A stretch of 64,000 nucleotides of DNA, from NCBI RefSeq assembly GCF_039544005.1, contig NZ_BAABKV010000001.1:3224001-3288000 (forward strand), given 5' to 3'. Below are positions 54,993-64,000 of this stretch, piece after piece (positions within the stretch are counted from its first letter, which is position 1; each line of letters starts with the position of its first letter). Position numbers and translations under genes: made by a program. The notes under the pieces are model-generated. The model made no database searches and was not told where the DNA came from. It was given only the letters and a program-made list of their open reading frames with translations. This DNA is from Kitasatospora paranensis (GTDB lineage Bacteria > Actinomycetota > Actinomycetes > Streptomycetales > Streptomycetaceae).

Positions 54993-56695
54993 CTACTTCT
55001 GCCAGCCGACCTTGGTGATGTCGGTGTCGGCGAGACTTCCCGCCCCGTAGTTGGCCAGGCCCTTGCGGACGGCGACGATGCTCGGCCGCTGGTAGAGCTC
55101 GACGGTGTGGCCGAGCTCCCAGATCTTCGCGTCGGCCTGGTTGTAGAGCTTGGCCGCCTCGACCGGGTCGATGGTGCCGGCGGCCTTGCGCAGCAGCGTG
55201 TCGATCTCCGGGGTGGACAGCTTGGAGAAGTTGCCGAACACATTGTCGCCCTGCGGGGCACGGAAGTTGGCCACGCCCTTGGAGAGCGGGAAGGAGCCGG
55301 TGTTGCGCCAGCTCGCCAGGTCGAAGCGCCCCTGGTTGATGTACTTGGTGAAGTACTCCTTGCTGGCCACCTTGTCGACGGTGAGCTTCACGCCGATCTG
55401 CTGCAGCATGGCCTGGACGGCCGCGGCGAGGTCGAGCTGGGTCTGCGCGGAGCCGTCGCTGACCACGTAGTGCAGGTCGAGCGGGACACCGCCCTTGGTG
55501 CGGACGCCGTTCCCGCCGTCACGCCAACCCGCCTGCTCCAGCAGCTGCTTGGCGGCGGCCGGGTCGAAGGTCGCCCAACTGCCCGAGTTGTCCTGGTAGC
55601 CGGTCTGGTTGGTCATGAACAGGTGGTTGCCGAGCGGCTTGAACTGCACCGGCACGCCCTGGTTGGCGATCTTGATCAGGGCGGCGCGGTCCAGTGCCCG
55701 CCCGAGCGCCTGGCGGACGGGCTGCTCGGCGAGCGGGCCGTTGCCGCCGAACGAGATGTGCACCTCGTCCCACGGGGTGCCCGTCCGGATCACGCCGTCC
55801 TTGGCCTCCTTGAGCTGCCCGTACGCCGCGGCGGTGCCGGCCGAGGCGAAGTCCACCTCGTTGTTGAGGAAGGCCTGGGTGATCGCCGGGGTGGCCAGCA
55901 CCCGGTAGGTGATCCGGTCCAGCTTGGGCTTTGGCCCCCACCAGTCGGGGTTGGGCACCAGGGTGATCGTCTGCGCGGTCTTGTCCAGCACGCCCGGCTT
56001 GAACGGGCCGCCCCAGACCGGGATCTTCTCCACCCAGGACTGGTTGAACGCGTCCGGGGTGGCGAGCCCGGAGGCCGGCAGCAGCGGGTTGAACAGATTC
56101 TGCCAGTCCGCGTACGGCTCGGCGAAGACCACCTTCACCTCGGTCGGGTCGGCGCCCTGCTCGACCGAGGAGATCTGCTCGTACCCGGAGGAGTCGGCCG
56201 GGTTGTAGGCCGGGTCCTTCCCGTTCGAGGCCTGCCAGACGGCCTTGAAGTCCTGGTAGCCGATCGGCTTTCCGTCGGACCAGTGGGCCTTCGGGTTCAG
56301 CTTGTAGGTCACCGTCTGCGGCGCTGTGGAGGTGACCCGGGCGGAGATCAGGTACTCGGGCACCGGGTGGAAGACGCCCTTGGCGTCCGACCGGAAGATC
56401 TTGGCCTCGACGTACCCCATGATCTCGACCGCGTCCCCGTAGGTGCCGTCGACCTGGTACGGGTTCCACTGGGTGATCCACTGCTGGAGCGGTGGCCGGA
56501 ACTCGCCGCCGTCCTTGACGTTCTCCGCCGGCTGCGGATTGTCGTCCTCGGCGTCCAGGGTCGGCACCACCGTCCGGCCGGCGTCCGCGGACCCCCGCCG
56601 GAGGAGGAGCAGCCCGTGAGGACGAGGGCGAGCGCGGCGAGGAGCGCGGCGCCGGCCCGGAGCGGGATGCGGCGGTCGGCGGGCGGTGCGTCCAT
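54993..56695 (-). CDS. Peptide-binding lipoprotein of an ABC importer (frame broken once)
   Basis: The repaired protein has about 567 residues and is a family-5 solute-binding protein (DppA/OppA type). The lipoprotein signal RRIPLRAGAALLAALALVLTGC is split as signal helix AALLAALALVL plus lipobox LTGC. The mature part contains TVTYKLNPKAHWSDGKPIGY, the family pattern for this group. The signal and the body are in different frames; one more base in the C run 56592-56596 joins them as SSGGGSADAGRTVVPTL. It is divergent from dppB-dppC-dppDF and must deliver peptides to that permease. Confidence 0.85.
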
Positions 56696-57063
56696 GAGGA
56701 TCCCCGATGGTGTCGAAGAGGCGAGGGCCGCCAGGTGTGGCGGGGCTTGAGCGCGGGCAGTCAAGTCGATGCCCGGCGAGCAGGACCGTAACAGCCCATC
56801 AACTCCCCCACCAGAGGTCGGTGTTCACATCTGATCGAAAAGAAACAGGCCGCAATGCGGCCGCAACACGCCCTCAAGACCTGACTGGTTCACTCTGACC
56901 TGCCGCTTCTCCGACCCCGGCCCGGAGCGGCCCCCGCACACCCCGCCGACCGGCGACCCGCCGGCCCCCGACGGGCGTGCGCGAAGCTGCGCCCTCCACC
57001 CCACGAGCGAAAGCCCACGACCATGTCGACCCGGTATGCGAACCGACCGCCCGGCGGTGCGCC
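56696..57063. promoter_or_regulatory. Divergent promoter region of the peptide importer
   Basis: About 370 bases separate the binding protein and dppB. An AT-rich stretch at 56820-56855 is the probable promoter zone, next to a small inverted repeat GGCCGC-AAT-GCGGCC. No gene is visible. Confidence 0.4.
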
Positions 57064-58047
57064 GTGATCCGCTATCTCTCGAAACGGCTCGGCTACTACG
57101 CCGTGCTGCTGGTGGCGGCGGTCTTCCTCGCGTACGCGCTGTCCTGCGCCGCCCTCGGCCCGCGCAGCTACTTCGAGGCCAAACAGCCGCGCCCGTCCGC
57201 CGCTTCGGTCGACCGCCAGCTCACCGCGCTCAACCTCAACGACCGCACCCCCGTCGTGGAACGCTTCGCCACCTGGGCCGGCGGCCTGCTGCTGCACGGC
57301 GATCTCGGCCGGACCATCCACGACACCTCCGTCAACGACGAGTTCGGGCGGCGGATCTGGGTCTCGCTGCGGCTGCTGCTGCTCGGCAGCCTGCTCGGCG
57401 CGGCCCTCGGGGTCGCCGCCGGGGCCTGGAGCGCGGTGCGCCAGTACCGGATCTCCGACCGGGCGCTGACCCTGCTCTCGTTCGTGCTGCTGTCGACGCC
57501 GGTGTTCCTGGTGGCCCTGCTGCTGAAGAACGGCGCGATCGCCCTCAAGGACGCGGCCGGGCACGAGGTCGTCCCGTTCACCGGCTACGAGACCCCGGGG
57601 CTGGCCGGCGGACCGGGCGCCCACCTCGCCGACTGGGCGCTGCACCTGCTGCTGCCCACCACCGCGCTCGCCCTCGGCGGCCTCGCCACCTACAGCCGCT
57701 ACCAGCGCGCCACCATGCTCGACGTGCTCGGCTCCGACTTCCTGCGCACCGCCCGGGCCAAGGGGCTGACCCGCCGGCAGGCCCTCGTCCGGCACGGACT
57801 GCGCACGGCCGTCATCCCGATGTCGACCCTGTTCGCCTACTCCTTCCTCGGCATCCTCACCGGCGCCGCCTTCACCGAGACGATCTTCGGCTGGCACGGC
57901 ATGGGCGAGTGGTTCATCGTCGCCGTCCAGGAGCAGGACGTGAACTCGGTGGTCGCCGTCAACCTGTTCGCCGCCGTGGTCGTGCTCGCCGCCGGATTCC
58001 TGGCCGACGCACTGCTGGCCGCGCTGGACCCCCGGGTCCGGCAGTGA
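57064..58047 (+). CDS. Peptide ABC transporter permease (DppB type)
   Basis: This 327-residue inner-membrane permease starts VIRYLSKRLGYYAVLLVAAVFLAYAL, as DppB proteins do, and has the ATPase-contact loop FLRTARAKGLTRRQALVRHGLRTAVIP. Six helices are expected. GTG 57064 is chosen from family alignment; no strong Shine-Dalgarno sequence is seen. It is 11 bp before dppC. Confidence 0.9.
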   Translation: MIRYLSKRLGYYAVLLVAAVFLAYALSCAALGPRSYFEAKQPRPSAASVDRQLTALNLNDRTPVVERFATWAGGLLLHGDLGRTIHDTSVNDEFGRRIWVSLRLLLLGSLLGAALGVAAGAWSAVRQYRISDRALTLLSFVLLSTPVFLVALLLKNGAIALKDAAGHEVVPFTGYETPGLAGGPGAHLADWALHLLLPTTALALGGLATYSRYQRATMLDVLGSDFLRTARAKGLTRRQALVRHGLRTAVIPMSTLFAYSFLGILTGAAFTETIFGWHGMGEWFIVAVQEQDVNSVVAVNLFAAVVVLAAGFLADALLAALDPRVRQ

Positions 58048-58058
58048 GGAGACCCGCC

Positions 58059-58996
58059 GTGACCGCCGCCGCGCCGCCGCCCGCCCCCGGGGCGGCAGCT
58101 CCGCCCGCCGCCGGGAGCGCTCCGCCTGCCGAGCTCCGCGCCCCGGCCGGCCGGGCCCGCATCGTCCTGACCCGGCTGGCATCCGCCCGCGGCGCCGTGG
58201 CCGGGGCCGTGATCGTCCTGCTGCTGGTCGCCCTCGCCTTCCTCACCCCGCTGGTCCTGCACCTCGACTACGCCACGCCCGACTACGGCGCCCTGCGCCG
58301 GCCCCCTCCGCCGCGCACTGGTTCGGCACCAACGGGCTCGGGCAGGACGTCTTCGCGCAGACCGTCCGGGGCCTCCAGAAGTCCCTGGTCATCGGCCTCC
58401 TGGTCGCGCTCCTCTCCACCGGCCTGGCCTCACTGGTGGGCGCCTGCGCCGGCTACTTCGGCGGCTGGACGGACCGGGCCCTGATGTTCCTGGTCGACCT
58501 GCTGCTGGTCTTCCCGAGCTTCCTGATCATCAGCATCGTCTCGCCCGGGCTCAAGGGGTCAGGCTGGCTGGTCTTCGTCCTGCTGCTGGCGCTGTTCAAC
58601 TGGATGGTCACGGCCCGGGTGGTCCGCTCCATGACCATGTCGCTGCGCGAGCGCGAATTCGTCCGGGCCGCGCAGTACATGGGCGTCCGGCCGTTCACGA
58701 TCATCCTGCGGCACATCCTGCCCAACGTCTCCTCCTTCCTGATCATCGACGCCACCATCGCCGTCGGCGGTGCGGTGATGAGCGAGGCCGCCCTCTCGTA
58801 CTTCGGGTTCGGCGTCCGGCCGCCCGACGTCTCGCTCGGCACGCTGCTCGCCGCCGGCACCGACCAGGCCCCCGTCTTCCCCTGGCTGTTCTACTTCGCC
58901 GCCGCGCTGCTGGTGCTCTTCGTCCTCGCCGTCAACCTGATCGGCGACGGACTGCGCGACGCCCTCGACCCCACCACCGCCCGGAGCACCAGGTGA
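58059..58996 (+). CDS. Peptide ABC transporter permease (DppC type; frame broken once)
   Basis: The repaired length is about 312 residues. A Pro/Ala-rich cytoplasmic tail leads to GAVAGAVIVLLLVALAFLTPL, the first helix. The contact loop is FVRAAQYMGVRPFTIILRHILPN and the end is AVNLIGDGLRDALDP, both typical of DppC. The frame is lost at the C run 58302-58306; one more C gives RPPSAAHWFGTNGLGQDVF, the conserved periplasmic block. GAGGAG precedes GTG 58059. The stop overlaps the next start (GTGA). Confidence 0.87.
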
Positions 58997-61164
58997 CCGC
59001 CCTGCCGCCCGACCCCGCACCGACCCGCGACCCCGCGCCGCACGACGGCGGCCCGCACCGCACCACCGTCCCGCTGCTCGACGTCAGCGGCCTGGAGGTC
59101 GGCTTCGGCGGCGCCGCCGCCGTCCGCGGCATCGACCTGCGGCTCGACCGCGGCGAGACCCTCGGGATCGTCGGCGAGTCCGGCTCCGGCAAGTCGCTCA
59201 CCGCGCTGGCCGTCCTCGGCCTGCTCCCGGACGGCGCCACCGTGCGCGGCTCCGTCCGGCTCGACGGCCGGGAACTCGTCGGGCTGCGCGACCGCGAACT
59301 CGCCCGGATCCGCGGCCGCAAGGTCGCCATGGTCTTCCAGGACCCGCTCACCGCCTTCACCCCCGTCCACCGGATCGGCGACCAGATCATCGAGGCCGTC
59401 CGCATCCACCGCCGCGACCTCGGCCGCACGGCCGCCCGTCGCCGCGCCGCCGACCTCCTCGACCTGGTCGGCATCCCGGCACCCGACCGGGCCCTGGACC
59501 GCTTCCCGCACGAGTTCTCCGGCGGCATGCGGCAGCGCGCGATGATCGCCATGGCCGTCGCCCACGACCCCGACGTCCTGCTCGCCGACGAACCCACCAC
59601 GGCCCTGGACGTGACCATCCAGGCCCAGGTCCTGGACGTGCTGCGCACCGCGCAGCGGGAGACCGGCGCCGCCCTCGTCCTGGTCAGCCACGACCTCGGC
59701 GTCATCGCCGGCACCGCCGACCGGGTCGCCGTGATGTACGCGGGCCGGATCGTCGAGACCGCGCCCGTCGACGACCTGTTCGCCCGGCCGCGGCACCCCT
59801 ACACCCTGGGGCTCATCGGCGCCGTGCCCCGGCTGGACGGACGCGGCGGCCCGCTGGTGCCGATCCCCGGCCGGCCCCCGGCCCCCGGCGAGACGCTGCC
59901 GGGCTGCCGTTTCGCACCGCGCTGCCCGCTCGCCGAGGAGCGCTGCCGGACGGCGGAACCCCCGCTCACCGGACCCCCGCCCACCGGCCCTGCCCCGGCG
60001 ACGGCCGCCCCGGGGCAGCAGGACGGCCACCGGCACCTCGCCGCCTGTGTCCGCGCCGCGGAGCTCGCCGAGCGCGGACCGGCCCCGCACGAGGTGTACC
60101 CGGTGCCGCCCGTCCCCGGGCGCGCCGCCCCGACCGCGGGCAGCGCCGAACCGCGCCCCGTGCTGCGGGTCCGCGGCCTGGTGAAGACCTTCCCCGTCCT
60201 CAAGGGCTCCGTCTTCCGACGGCACTCGGGCGACGTCCACGCGGTGGACGGCGTCGACCTCGACCTGCGGGAGGGCGAGACGCTCGGCCTGGTCGGCGAG
60301 TCCGGCTCCGGCAAGTCCACCACCCTGTTCGAACTGCTGCGCCTGGCCGCGCCCCAGGCCGGCACCGTCGAGGTGCTCGGCCACGACACCGCCGCCCTGG
60401 ACCGGGCCGCCGCCCACCGGCTGCGCGCCGAACTCCAGATCGTCTTCCAGGACCCGATGGCCAGCCTCGACCCGCGGATGCCGGTCGGCGACATCGTGGC
60501 CGAGCCCCTGCGCGCCCAGCGGGCCGCCCGCGAAACAGTGGCCCGCCGCGTCCCCGAGCTGCTCCGGCAGGTCGGGCTGGAGGCCGCCCACGCCGCCCGG
60601 TTCCCGCACGAGTTCTCCGGCGGCCAGCGACAGCGGATCTCGATCGCCCGCGCGCTGGCCGTGGAACCGCGGCTGCTCGTCCTCGACGAGCCGGTGTCCG
60701 CCCTCGACGTGTCCGTCCAGGCCGGCATCCTCAACCTGCTGCAGCGGCTGAAGACGGACCTCGGCCTCGCCTACCTCTTCGTCTCGCACGACCTCTCGGT
60801 GATCCGGCACCTGGCCGACCGGGTGAGCGTGATGTACCTGGGCCGGACGGTGGAGTCGGGCGGGGTGCGCGAGGTGTTCGAAACGCCCGCCCACCCCTAC
60901 ACCCGGGCCCTGCTGTCCGCCGTCCCGCTGCCCGACCCGGCCGCCGAACGGTCCCGCCGCCGGATCCTGCTGGCCGGCGACCCGCCCTCCCCCACCGAAC
61001 GCCCGGCGGGCTGCGCCTTCCGCGGCCGCTGCCCGCTGTACGCCGGCCTGGCGGCCGGGCAACGGTACCGCTGCGAGGAGGAGGCGCCGCTGCTCACGGC
61101 CACCCGCCCGGCCGGCGGCCCGGACCGCACGGACCAGGCGGTCGCCTGCCACCACCCCGGCTGA
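58993..61164 (+). CDS. Fused double ATPase of the peptide importer (DppD-DppF fusion)
   Basis: These 723 residues contain two complete ATPase domains. The first has Walker A GESGSGKS (about 60), signature FSGGMRQR (about 175) and LLADEPTTALD; the second has GESGSGKST (about 435), FSGGQRQR (about 540) and LVLDEPVSALD. Each is followed by the Cys-rich C-terminal block of peptide-importer ATPases (CRFAPRCPLAEERC; CAFRGRCPLY), which holds an Fe-S cluster in related proteins. Most bacteria have these as two genes. Start GTG 58993 is coupled to the dppC stop. Confidence 0.93.
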   Translation: MTALPPDPAPTRDPAPHDGGPHRTTVPLLDVSGLEVGFGGAAAVRGIDLRLDRGETLGIVGESGSGKSLTALAVLGLLPDGATVRGSVRLDGRELVGLRDRELARIRGRKVAMVFQDPLTAFTPVHRIGDQIIEAVRIHRRDLGRTAARRRAADLLDLVGIPAPDRALDRFPHEFSGGMRQRAMIAMAVAHDPDVLLADEPTTALDVTIQAQVLDVLRTAQRETGAALVLVSHDLGVIAGTADRVAVMYAGRIVETAPVDDLFARPRHPYTLGLIGAVPRLDGRGGPLVPIPGRPPAPGETLPGCRFAPRCPLAEERCRTAEPPLTGPPPTGPAPATAAPGQQDGHRHLAACVRAAELAERGPAPHEVYPVPPVPGRAAPTAGSAEPRPVLRVRGLVKTFPVLKGSVFRRHSGDVHAVDGVDLDLREGETLGLVGESGSGKSTTLFELLRLAAPQAGTVEVLGHDTAALDRAAAHRLRAELQIVFQDPMASLDPRMPVGDIVAEPLRAQRAARETVARRVPELLRQVGLEAAHAARFPHEFSGGQRQRISIARALAVEPRLLVLDEPVSALDVSVQAGILNLLQRLKTDLGLAYLFVSHDLSVIRHLADRVSVMYLGRTVESGGVREVFETPAHPYTRALLSAVPLPDPAAERSRRRILLAGDPPSPTERPAGCAFRGRCPLYAGLAAGQRYRCEEEAPLLTATRPAGGPDRTDQAVACHHPG

Positions 61165-61286
61165 CCGGCACCCGGCCGACCACAACCTGGGCTGACCACC
61201 GGGCCGGCCTTCCCGGCGTTGCGTGACCGGCCGGTCACGATTTCCGCGATCCGCACGGCGGCGTGTAATGTTCTGCTGGTCAGCAG

Positions 61287-61360
61287 GCGCCGCTAGCTCA
61301 GTTGGTTAGAGCAGCTGACTCTTAATCAGCGGGTCCGGGGTTCGAGTCCCTGGCGGCGCA
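61287..61360 (+). tRNA. tRNA-Lys (CTT anticodon), copy 3
   Basis: Identical to the copies at 38409 and 43938. TAATGT about 20 bp upstream is its -10 box. Confidence 0.96.
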
Positions 61361-61368
61361 CAGACGGT

Positions 61369-61399
61369 CGAAGGCCCCTCGCGAAAGCGGGGGCCTTCG
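61369..61399 (+). terminator. Terminator after tRNA-Lys copy 3
   Basis: The same CGAAGGCCCC/GGGGCCTTCG hairpin with the same loop as copy 1. Confidence 0.85.
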
Positions 61400-61483
61400 A
61401 CGTTCCACCAGCCTCGCGCGTGGCCCCACCCGACCCGCGCACGGGCACCCCCGCGGACCGTGTATTGTTTTCCACGTCAGCAG

Positions 61484-61557
61484 GCGCCGCTAGCTCAGTT
61501 GGTTAGAGCAGCTGACTCTTAATCAGCGGGTCCGGGGTTCGAGTCCCTGGCGGCGCA
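61484..61557 (+). tRNA. tRNA-Lys (CTT anticodon), copy 4
   Basis: Identical to the three other copies and 123 bp after copy 3. TATTGT upstream is its -10 box, so it has its own promoter. Confidence 0.96.
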
Positions 61558-61565
61558 CAGACGGT

Positions 61566-61596
61566 CGAAGGCCCCTCGCGGAAGCGGGGGCCTTCG
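61566..61596 (+). terminator. Terminator after tRNA-Lys copy 4
   Basis: The same hairpin as after the other copies; its loop matches that of copy 2. The convergent ATP-grasp gene ends 38 bp further on. Confidence 0.85.
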
Positions 61597-61634
61597 ACGT
61601 TCCCCGACCACGGGCCACCCCGTGGCCGGGCCGG

Positions 61635-62459
61635 TCAGCGGCGCAGCAGCCGGGCGAGCGAGTCCTTCGTCGCCGCGGTGAAGGACTCGCGTTCCGCGTC
61701 CTCCAGCAGGTCCAGCGACAGGTACGGGTTGAGGTCCTCCAGTTCGACGAGGAGCAGGTCGCCCTCGGGGGTGCGGCAGGCGTCGACCCGCTGGATCCCG
61801 TGGTCGATCGTGTTCCAGTCGACGAACAGCTGGGCGAAGGCGAGGTCCTCGCGGCTCGGCCGGTAGGGCCGGAGTTCCCAGCGGCGGTCCGGTTCGGGTG
61901 CGTGGAGCGCGTAGTGGAACTCCCGGTCGACGAAGTAGAAGGACACCTCGTACCGGAAGTCGATGCGCGGCTGGACGAGCACGTCGCCGGTGGCGCAGGC
62001 GTCGGCGAGCCGTTCGGGGCCGACGAACTCCAGGCCGATCGAGTCGGCGCCGAGGCGGGGCTTGACCACGTACTGGGGCGCGGCCGGCAGGCGGTGCAGC
62101 TCCTCGGGCCGGCCGGCCGTCGGTATCACCGGGCGCCCCGCCGCGGACAGGTCGAGCAGGTACTGCTTGCCGGCCATGTCCGCACGGCCGGTCAGCTCGT
62201 TGAACACCGGGGTGCCGCGCCGCAGCGCCTCGGCCCGGAACTCCTCGTACTGCTCCTGGTAGTGCAGGACCGGGCCGCTGTTGCGGACCACGACGCCGTC
62301 GAAGGAGTCCATCAGGCCGACCGCATCCAGCGGGTGGCAGAGGGCGATGGCGAAGTCGGTGCGCAGCGCCGCGGACAGCTGGACGTCCTCGTCGCCGTAA
62401 CGCCGGCCGCGGGCCGGATAGGTGAGGTCGGTCACGTACAGGATGCTCGGGCGGGCCAT
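61635..62459 (-). CDS. ATP-grasp domain protein
   Basis: This 274-residue cytoplasmic protein has an ATP-grasp layout: a pre-ATP domain (SILYVTDLTYPARG, GVVVRNSGPVLHY), the nucleotide part (YVVKPRLGADSIGLEFV with the conserved Lys; DVLVQPRIDF) and the metal-binding end (LLVELEDLNPYLSLDLL with Glu and Asn). It probably ligates an amino acid or similar acid to an amine with ATP; the substrates are unknown. No partner gene is adjacent. GAGGAGC precedes ATG 62459. Charge pattern and length are like glutathione-synthetase-like proteins of streptomycetes. Confidence 0.78.
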   Translation of the reverse strand: MARPSILYVTDLTYPARGRRYGDEDVQLSAALRTDFAIALCHPLDAVGLMDSFDGVVVRNSGPVLHYQEQYEEFRAEALRRGTPVFNELTGRADMAGKQYLLDLSAAGRPVIPTAGRPEELHRLPAAPQYVVKPRLGADSIGLEFVGPERLADACATGDVLVQPRIDFRYEVSFYFVDREFHYALHAPEPDRRWELRPYRPSREDLAFAQLFVDWNTIDHGIQRVDACRTPEGDLLLVELEDLNPYLSLDLLEDAERESFTAATKDSLARLLRR

Positions 62460-62599
62460 GGTGCTCCTCGTGCTGCGGTCCGGGCACCCTACCCGCGGAC
62501 GGGTCGGGGGCGTAAGCGCCGGGGCGGCCCGCGGGGGCGGCCTGCGGAGGTGGTCCGAGCTGGCGCCTGCGGGGGCAGCCCGTGTTGCGGTGGTGAGGA

Positions 62600-62650
62600 C
62601 GTAAAGGAGCGGTAGGGAAATATGGGACATAAGTCCCTAACATCTGACAA
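62600..62650 (+). promoter_or_regulatory. Promoter/operator region before the penicillin-binding protein gene
   Basis: An AT-rich island in GC-rich DNA. It contains the inverted repeat GGGAC-ATAA-GTCCC (62624-62637) and the outer TAGGGA/TCCCTA pair, which may bind a regulator. The divergent ATP-grasp gene starts at 62459. Confidence 0.45.
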
Positions 62651-62690
62651 GTCGATCAGGCAGGGTGGGACGGTCCATGCCGTCCAACGC

Positions 62691-64000
62691 GTGAGCAACC
62701 GTTACGGGGCTCGCAGGAAGGGTCTTCCGGTGCCCCGTACTCCGCAGCAGACCGGCCCGCACACTCCCCGCCGGCCACCGGCCGTTCCGCGGCGCGCCGA
62801 CGCACCGGATGGCGGCGGCTGCTGCCGACCTGGCGGATGACCCTGGTGGGATCGGTGGCCGTGATCGTGCTCACCGCCGGGCTGTTCGCCGCGGGCCTGA
62901 CGATGGTCAAGGTGCCCGACGCGCACGCCGCCGCGATCGCACAGAGCAACACCTGGCGCTACCAGGACGGCACGCTGATCGCCCGGACCGGCCAGACCAA
63001 CCGTCAGATCGTCCCGCTGGACAAGATCTCGCCCGCGGCGCAGCACGCCGCACTGGCGGCCGAGGACCGGAACTTCTACCACGAGGGCGCGGTCAACCCG
63101 CAGGGCCTGGCCCGCGCGGCATTCAACACCGCCACCGGCAAGAGCACCCAGGGCGGCTCGACGATCACCCAGCAGTACGTCAAGAACACCTACCTCAGCC
63201 AGAAGCAGTCCGTCACCCGCAAGGTGAAGGAGTTGTTCATCGCGATCAAGGTGGACGCGACGGAGAGCAAGGACGACGTCCTCGCCGGGTATCTGAACAC
63301 CTCCTACTACGGCCGCGGTGCCTACGGCATCGAGGCCGCCGCCCAGGCCTACTTCGGCATCGACGCGGACCGGCTGAACGCGGCCCAGGGCGCCTACCTC
63401 GCCGCGCTGCTCAACGCGCCGAGCGCGTACGACGTCTCGACCGCGACGCCGCAGGGCAAGCAGAACGCCGTCAACCGGTGGAACTACGTGCTGGACGGCA
63501 TGGTCCAGCAGAAGTGGCTCTCCGCGGCCGACCGCGCCTCCACCGCCTTCCCCGACGTCCAGCAGCCCAAGAGCGCCCCGGGGCTGTCCGGCCAGGCCGG
63601 CTACCTGGTCGCCGCCGCCACCGATTACCTCACCTCGCAGCACGTCCTCAGCGACGCCCAGCTCGCCCAGGGCGGCTACACGATCACGCTCACCGTCGAC
63701 CCGACGCGCCAGCGGCAGCTCCAGGACGCCGTCCGCACCCAGCTCACCGACAACCTCGACCCGGCCAAGCGGAAGAAGGACGCCGCCGCCCAGGCCGGCG
63801 CGGTCTCCGTCGATCCGAAGACCGGCGAGGTCGTCGCCCTCTACGGCGGCAGCGACGCCACCCGGCACTGGATCGACAACGCGACCCGGCAGGACTACCA
63901 GGCCGGCTCCACGTTCAAGGCGATCGCCCTGGCCGCTGCCCTGAACAGCCGGGCAACCACCCAGTCCGGGCGGCAGATCACCGCGGACACCGTGTACGAC
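62691..64000 (+). CDS. Class A penicillin-binding protein, 3' end outside window (frame broken once)
   Basis: This bifunctional enzyme polymerises glycan strands and cross-links peptidoglycan at the outer face of the membrane. A basic cytoplasmic tail precedes one membrane helix (VGSVAVIVLTAGLFAAGLTM). The glycosyltransferase domain has AAEDRNFYHEGAV (catalytic Glu), GGSTITQQYVKN and LNTSYYGRGAYGIEAAAQAYFG. The transpeptidase serine motif is AGSTFK near the right edge. The tail (GTG 62691, SNRYGARRKGLPVPRTPQQ) and the body are in different frames; one missing base in 62720-62820 explains this. ATG 62837 could start the body alone but would remove the basic tail before the helix. Confidence 0.85.

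Overview
The window is very GC-rich, and nearly every gene has family-typical Streptomycetaceae homologues. It carries the adpA-ornA pair with a TTA codon in adpA, a cellobiose cluster cebR-cebEFG-bglC with the CebR palindrome, DasR-like sites before a chitinase, and leaderless-looking starts. It is chromosomal DNA from a Streptomyces or a close relative such as Kitasatospora. From memory, the order leucine-catabolism operon, adpA, ornA, tRNA-His, cebR, cebEFG, bglC matches the S. coelicolor core. I see no biosynthetic cluster, prophage or CRISPR array.

Layout. 1-4.8 kb: a fused double ABC exporter (cut by the left edge) and a TetR regulator. 4.9-11.6 kb: methylcrotonyl-CoA carboxylase beta and alpha subunits, HMG-CoA lyase and an acyl-CoA dehydrogenase; this is branched-chain amino acid breakdown, with two inverted repeats in the divergent promoter as likely TetR operators. 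11.7-15.4 kb: universal stress protein, HAD hydrolase, GNAT acetyltransferase. 15.8-19.7 kb: adpA, ornA, tRNA-His, thioesterase. 19.9-20.9 kb: a complete IS5-family element inserted exactly at the cebR stop codon. 20.9-27.7 kb: cebR and the cellobiose ABC uptake genes plus beta-glucosidase. 27.8-32.6 kb: a membrane-anchored secreted protein, a spermidine-synthase-like protein, a TPR regulator and a histidine phosphatase. 32.8-37.05 kb: an apparent three-gene operon with a Cas4/Dna2-like nuclease, an unknown protein and a superfamily 1 helicase. 37.2-44 kb: small proteins, pgi, an Na+/H+ antiporter, a medium-chain reductase and a YdeI-like protein. 44-54.5 kb: chitinase, tricorn-type protease, phospholipase C, a pentapeptide protein and LtrA. 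55-61.2 kb: a complete dipeptide/oligopeptide ABC importer. 61.2-64 kb: two of the four tRNA-Lys genes, an ATP-grasp protein and a class A penicillin-binding protein (cut by the right edge).

Two points dominate interpretation. First, at least eleven otherwise normal genes carry a single missing base, placed in most of them in a run of four to five G or C; the uniform direction points to homopolymer under-calling by the sequencer rather than mass pseudogenisation. The adpA frameshift is one of these. Each such gene is given below as one CDS with its break marked. Second, the nuclease/unknown/helicase operon at 32.8-37.05 kb is the best candidate for an undescribed DNA-processing or defence system: it looks like a Dna2 enzyme split over separate genes.
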